Origin: Anaerolineales bacterium UBA4823
GTDB lineage: Bacteria; Chloroflexota; Anaerolineae; Anaerolineales; UBA4823
Assembly: GCA_002402275.1 (NCBI GenBank)
Contig: DHFN01000197.1
Span: 127 to 17,941 of the forward strand
Length of the DNA: 17,815 bases
Direction: 5' to 3'
Each line of letters opens with the position of its first letter. Position 1 is the first letter of the stretch. The position numbers and the translations under genes were made by a program. The notes beneath the pieces were generated by a model that was not told the DNA's origin, did no database searches, and saw nothing but the letters and a program-made list of their open reading frames with translations. This document shows, one piece after another, positions 14,434 through 17,815 of this stretch.

Positions 14434-16356
14434 TTAACGAAAATTTTCTATTGGAATGTTCATCCGTTTAATCCAGCGCCAGATTGTGGACCGACCCACT
14501 CCCATAATCCGAGCTGTTTGTGATAAATTACCATGACATTCCTGCAAGGTTTGGATTAATATGTCATATTGAATTCGTTCGAATTTCCTTCCATCAAGGT
14601 TATCCTGTATTGGTTTATTTTGTAAAGGTATAAAACCAATAAGCTGTAAATGACTTTTGTTAATTTTATGTTCTTTATCACTTAAATACCTTGATGCAGT
14701 TTCTAAAACATGGGCAAGTTCTCTATGATTACCCGGCCAATCATATTCTAGTAAAACCGTTGTAGCATCACTAGTCAATTCAATATTTTTTCCATAAGTT
14801 TTGGAAAAATGCTCCAAAACCTTGTACGCTAGAGCGGGAATATCCTCTTTTCTCTCACGAAGGGGAGGAATAATTATCGTAAACGCCTTTAGCCAACTTA
14901 ATAATTCTGGAATTATTCGTTTATCCAAAGATAATTCTTCTAGAGAATATTTTGTGTCGGATAATATTCGTAAATCGATGTTCAATATATATTTATTATT
15001 TGGGAATTTGACTATTCCAGATTTCAGGAAGTTAAGGAGAATATCTTGAATTTCTAATGGTAGAAGGTTAATTTCTTGAAAATAAATACTTCCGTTATCA
15101 GCTAGTTCGAATTGACCATAACACTTGTCATTCTCATTGTCACAACCAAATAACTCCGTGAGCATTCGATCAGATGGATATGAATTACAAGGAAATATGA
15201 CGAAAGGGCCGTCATGGTAAAGGCTTTGGGAATGAATTACGTTTGCAATGAGGCTTTTTTCTGTTCCCTCTTCTCCAGAAATTAAAACACACGCTTTAGC
15301 TCTGATCAACATTTTCAACTGACTACGTAATTTTTCGATTTGGGGAGATATACCAATAACGTCTTCAAAAGTGTAATTATTTTTAACGATGAATCTTTTT
15401 ACATTACAGTGGTTTTTTTGTACTTGATTAAAAAGAGCTATATTAGACTGGTATTCTGGAAATTTAAACGCGGAAAGCAGTAATTCAGTTTTCCGTTGAT
15501 TTACCAAAAGGTCGGTCTCTCTAAAGTTTATCTCATTATTAACAATGAAATCCTTTTGGATATCCTCGGGTATTTTGATAAGATTATCGATTTGATTGTC
15601 TTGAATTCGCTCCTTTTGTATCCCTAGCATTCGTTCTGTAGTTCGATTCAAGCTTTTTATTTTTCTCTGCTCATCCCAAATTATGAAGCCAACGCCGAAT
15701 TTTGACAATGCCTGATTTAGAATATCATTTGTAATGGACTCCTCAATCACTTCTTGTGTATATCTAAATCTCCACAAGATGGTATCAACAGCAATAGTTG
15801 CTAATGCCACAAGATGATTGTAATGGTTTTTATTTAGAGTGATAAATCCTAAAGCGCCAAGAATTATTAAGGATTTATCGAAAATTGGTGCAGCAATGCT
15901 ATGGAAACTCGTTAATGTATGCAGATAATGTTCGTTACCTTTGACTTCAATAGGAACTCCTTCAATTAAGGTTACTCCAAAAGCATTGGTTCCACTAGCT
16001 TGTTCTGATAAATCTGTGCCGGCGATTATATTATATGAGCTCAAAAGCTCAATAATTGAAGAATCACCTTTTATAGTAACAATAATTCCATTTAAATCAA
16101 CGTAAATGATTGCGATATCTTGATTACCAATAAAATCTAATAATTTGGCGATTACAGTATCAATGATTGGTATGAGGGTTTTATTTCTCTCAAAAACCTC
16201 ATATAACTCATCTGGACTAATTATTGGTGGTTTTTGGGGATAAGTACGGAATGAGCAACGTCTCAGGGATTTTCTTACATAAGATGATAAATGAGCACCC
16301 CAATTTTTATCAGGGTTATATTCACGTAAAGGTATGTTGTCTAATATTGAAGACAT
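14434..16356 (-). CDS. AcoR-like Fis-family regulator with a degenerate AAA+ domain
   Basis: A 640-residue transcription regulator. An AcoR-type GAF sensor covers about 50-200 (DLSEQASGTNAFGVTLIEGVPIEV at 115-138, FHSIAAPIF at 151-159). A PAS-like part lies at 210-310, an AAA+ domain at 330-560 and a Fis-type helix-turn-helix at 595-632 (NLSQTARIMGVGRSTIWRWI). The AAA+ part is eroded. Walker A is GEEGTEKS (361-368) instead of GESGTGKE. The sigma-54 contact loop GAFTGA is replaced by DNENDKCYG (406-414). Walker B is GSIYFQEI, with Gln for Asp (427). The arginine-finger block FREDLYYRL is IIPELLSWL (481-489). PPLRER and DWPGN-REL remain. It probably binds DNA and an effector but cannot remodel sigma-54 polymerase. 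The gene is markedly AT-rich. The start has only a weak SD. Confidence 0.88.
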   Translation of the reverse strand: MSSILDNIPLREYNPDKNWGAHLSSYVRKSLRRCSFRTYPQKPPIISPDELYEVFERNKTLIPIIDTVIAKLLDFIGNQDIAIIYVDLNGIIVTIKGDSSIIELLSSYNIIAGTDLSEQASGTNAFGVTLIEGVPIEVKGNEHYLHTLTSFHSIAAPIFDKSLIILGALGFITLNKNHYNHLVALATIAVDTILWRFRYTQEVIEESITNDILNQALSKFGVGFIIWDEQRKIKSLNRTTERMLGIQKERIQDNQIDNLIKIPEDIQKDFIVNNEINFRETDLLVNQRKTELLLSAFKFPEYQSNIALFNQVQKNHCNVKRFIVKNNYTFEDVIGISPQIEKLRSQLKMLIRAKACVLISGEEGTEKSLIANVIHSQSLYHDGPFVIFPCNSYPSDRMLTELFGCDNENDKCYGQFELADNGSIYFQEINLLPLEIQDILLNFLKSGIVKFPNNKYILNIDLRILSDTKYSLEELSLDKRIIPELLSWLKAFTIIIPPLRERKEDIPALAYKVLEHFSKTYGKNIELTSDATTVLLEYDWPGNHRELAHVLETASRYLSDKEHKINKSHLQLIGFIPLQNKPIQDNLDGRKFERIQYDILIQTLQECHGNLSQTARIMGVGRSTIWRWIKRMNIPIENFR

Positions 16357-16396
16357 ATTGTTGTTTCCAAAACCTCAATATATTGGTGTATTGTTG

Positions 16397-16427
16397 TGTA
16401 TCAATATGAAACAAAATTGTTTACAAT
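16397..16427. promoter_or_regulatory. Candidate operator in the regulator/kinase divergent region
   Basis: TGTATCA-ATA-TGAAACA (16397-16413) is an imperfect inverted repeat (six of seven arm positions), directly followed by the perfect palindrome ATTGT-TT-ACAAT (16416-16427). They lie 41-71 bases before the regulator ATG and about 110-140 before the kinase ATG, a natural place for the Fis-type regulator to control both genes. The surrounding DNA is very AT-rich and no promoter could be fixed. Confidence 0.35.
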
Positions 16428-16538
16428 AAAAATAAATTATATATAATTTACAAAATACCAAATAACTATATTATTTTAATATATTATATCTGAATAAACA
16501 TATTTAAAAAATTGTTAATTTCAATAGCTAAATCAGAT

Positions 16539-17507
16539 ATGTCAAAAGTACCTGTCCCAGCCTCTAGCGAATTAAGTCCTGATGTAAGAGAATTAATGGA
16601 TGCGATAAATCGTGTCGAAGATTGGAGGGGAGAACGAATCAGTTATTCTGAAGTTCCGATTGGAATTACGAATCCAACTTGGTGTGTGACCGTTGGAACC
16701 AAACGATATTTTGTAAAGATTCCTGGAAAAGGGACAGAAAAGTTTATCGATCGAGACCTTGTGCATTTGGCAAATATTAAAGCTGCAGAAGCTGGTTGTG
16801 GTCCAAGTGTTGCCTATTGGTTCCCTGATTCAAAAGTTGAAATTTTTGAATGGCTCGAAAATTATGTGGCGTGTAATTGGAGGCATGCGTATAAGGAGGA
16901 AATATTTTATGGAATGATCGATACGATAAAAAAGTTTCATGATACAAATGTAGATCTTGGAAAAACACTAAATGCATTCGATCAGACCTGGGAAATGATT
17001 AAACTATCCCGCGAATTAAACGGTTTAGAGCCATATGATATTGAACGAGCAGAATGGTTAATACATCGGATTGAGGAAGCATTTTATAAAGATGGCATTG
17101 AATTAAAACCTTGCCATAACGACACTTATATCATTAATTTTATGTATAATGAAAAAACCAAAGAAATCAGGATGGTTGATTTTGAGTATGCTAGCATGGG
17201 TGATATCTCCTATGATCTAGCAATATTTTCAACAGATGAATTTTATGAAGATCCTCATGATGTGTTAATTATTCAACGTTATTTTGGCGAGTATGATCAT
17301 CGTTCATTTGCACGTTTGAAATTAATGAAATTGGTTTCGGATATTAAATGGGGGATGTGGGCAAGTGTTCAAGCTCAAACATCAAATTTAGATTATGACT
17401 TTATCCGCTACCATGGTTGGAAGTTCGCCCGTTTGCGCAGTCATTGGTATGATCCACGGATTGATAGTTGGATCAATCTATTAAATAAAAAGCCCTTATT
17501 TTGGTAA
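16539..17507 (+). CDS. Choline/ethanolamine kinase-like phosphotransferase
   Basis: A 322-residue cytoplasmic kinase of the aminoglycoside-phosphotransferase/choline-kinase fold, expected to phosphorylate a small alcohol such as choline or ethanolamine with ATP. The N-lobe has IGITNPTWCV (41-50), a lysine in YFVKIPGKGTEKFIDRD (57-73; the LicA-like 'R.PG.GTE..IDR' segment) and AAEAGCGP (82-89). The catalytic Brenner motif is CHNDTYIINF (192-201) and the metal site MVDFEYASMGDISYDLA (212-228). All key residues are present. ATG 16539 is chosen over the in-frame TTG at 16512 because the motifs and length fit; neither has a Shine-Dalgarno. It is divergent from the AcoR-like regulator, which may control it. 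The exact substrate is not visible. Confidence 0.87.
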   Translation: MSKVPVPASSELSPDVRELMDAINRVEDWRGERISYSEVPIGITNPTWCVTVGTKRYFVKIPGKGTEKFIDRDLVHLANIKAAEAGCGPSVAYWFPDSKVEIFEWLENYVACNWRHAYKEEIFYGMIDTIKKFHDTNVDLGKTLNAFDQTWEMIKLSRELNGLEPYDIERAEWLIHRIEEAFYKDGIELKPCHNDTYIINFMYNEKTKEIRMVDFEYASMGDISYDLAIFSTDEFYEDPHDVLIIQRYFGEYDHRSFARLKLMKLVSDIKWGMWASVQAQTSNLDYDFIRYHGWKFARLRSHWYDPRIDSWINLLNKKPLFW

Positions 17508-17597
17508 AAAATTGATTTTTATAGGATTAATGAAAATAAGAATTAACAATTAATAATAATATTTTTACTGATCTGTATTAGATTAATAATAAAAATT

Positions 17598-17663
17598 GAG
17601 CACTGGATTTCCGGAAGATATGCCGCCAAGCCTAATCCGCCAGTGATCTCAGTGCTCTTTTTA
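17598..17663 (+). terminator. Long-loop terminator or leader hairpin
   Basis: GAGCACTG (17598-17605) pairs perfectly with CAGTGCTC (17650-17657), enclosing 44 bases and followed by TTTTTAATT. An alternative stem, CACTGG (17601-17606) with CCAGTG (17640-17645), uses the same 5' strand, because the CAGTG block is duplicated. It lies 90 bases after the kinase gene and about 110 before the next ATG. It may end the kinase transcript, or be a two-state leader for the next gene. I match it to no known riboswitch class. Confidence 0.55.
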
Positions 17664-17769
17664 ATTATAACACTAGATAAGGAGCATCCATGAAATAAAA
17701 AAGAAAAAGAAAAAAATTCAATATACCCAAAATCACATAAATTTATTTTAAAGAAAGGAAGCAAAAGAA

Positions 17770-17815
17770 ATGGCTAAACACCCACTATCTATCCCAAAAG
17801 ATGCAAATCAAGATG
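17770..17815 (+). CDS. Start of an unidentified gene, cut by the window edge
   Basis: ATG at 17770 opens a frame reading MAKHPLSIPKDANQD up to the window end. AAAGGAAG (17754-17761) lies eight bases before it, a fair ribosome site. It follows the hairpin at 17598-17663 in the same direction as the kinase gene. Fifteen residues are too few to name a family. Confidence 0.7.
   Translation, partial: MAKHPLSIPKDANQD

Noticed and set aside
17598..17663. T-box or a known riboswitch
   Set aside because: No T-box sequence (AGGGTGGNACCGCG) and no core of the common riboswitch classes could be seen.
17543..17764. A 73-codon minus-strand frame at the right end
   Set aside because: It spans the hairpin at 17598-17663 and the SD region of the edge gene, in very AT-rich DNA; not believable as a gene.

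Overview
The window looks like a chromosome segment from an anaerobic, probably monoderm Chloroflexota bacterium of the Anaerolineae type. This is inferred from gene content: a one-piece 1200-residue pyruvate:ferredoxin oxidoreductase, a chromosomal GlmL/MutL-like gene inside a membrane-protein operon, a Cys4-ribbon protein with PEWL motifs, an LPxTG-type surface protein, and leaderless-looking gene starts. No taxonomic search could be run.

Left edge (1-1020): the 3' end of a 5S rRNA gene and its terminator, a 27-codon remnant resembling a Phd/YefM antitoxin N-terminus, then rpsU-infA (bS21 and IF-1). The rpsU leader carries an attenuator-like hairpin and an extended Shine-Dalgarno; a strong terminator follows infA. 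The gap 1021-1443 holds a hierarchical 41-42 bp tandem repeat (three 9-mers plus a 14-nt spacer) and a 64-bp palindromic element.

Minus-strand block (1444-6105): nifJ followed by a dihydroorotate-dehydrogenase-like flavoprotein. A near-perfect intrinsic terminator in the 69-bp gap probably sets the ratio of the two products.

Central plus-strand operon (6676-14254): eight genes, of which the first six are almost fused (mostly 4-nt stop/start overlaps). They encode a small soluble protein, a membrane-tethered DUF6754-like protein, a six-TM protein, a Cys4-ribbon/PEWL/extracytoplasmic-domain protein, another six-TM protein, and a GlmL/MutL-like ASKHA (actin-fold) protein. Then come a barrel/KOW-like 351-aa protein and a doubly anchored protein with an LPTTG tail. 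No glutamate mutase genes are present. I read this as a coherent, uncharacterised membrane-associated system; it is the main novelty here. Its first gene appears to be leaderless, and a textbook sigma-54 -24/-12 motif sits before the last two genes.

Right part (14282-17815): a second copy of the palindromic element marks a shift to much more AT-rich DNA. There, an AcoR-like regulator with a degenerate, probably inactive AAA+ domain is transcribed divergently from a choline/ethanolamine-kinase-like gene. A long-loop terminator or leader hairpin follows, and then the first 15 codons of another gene.
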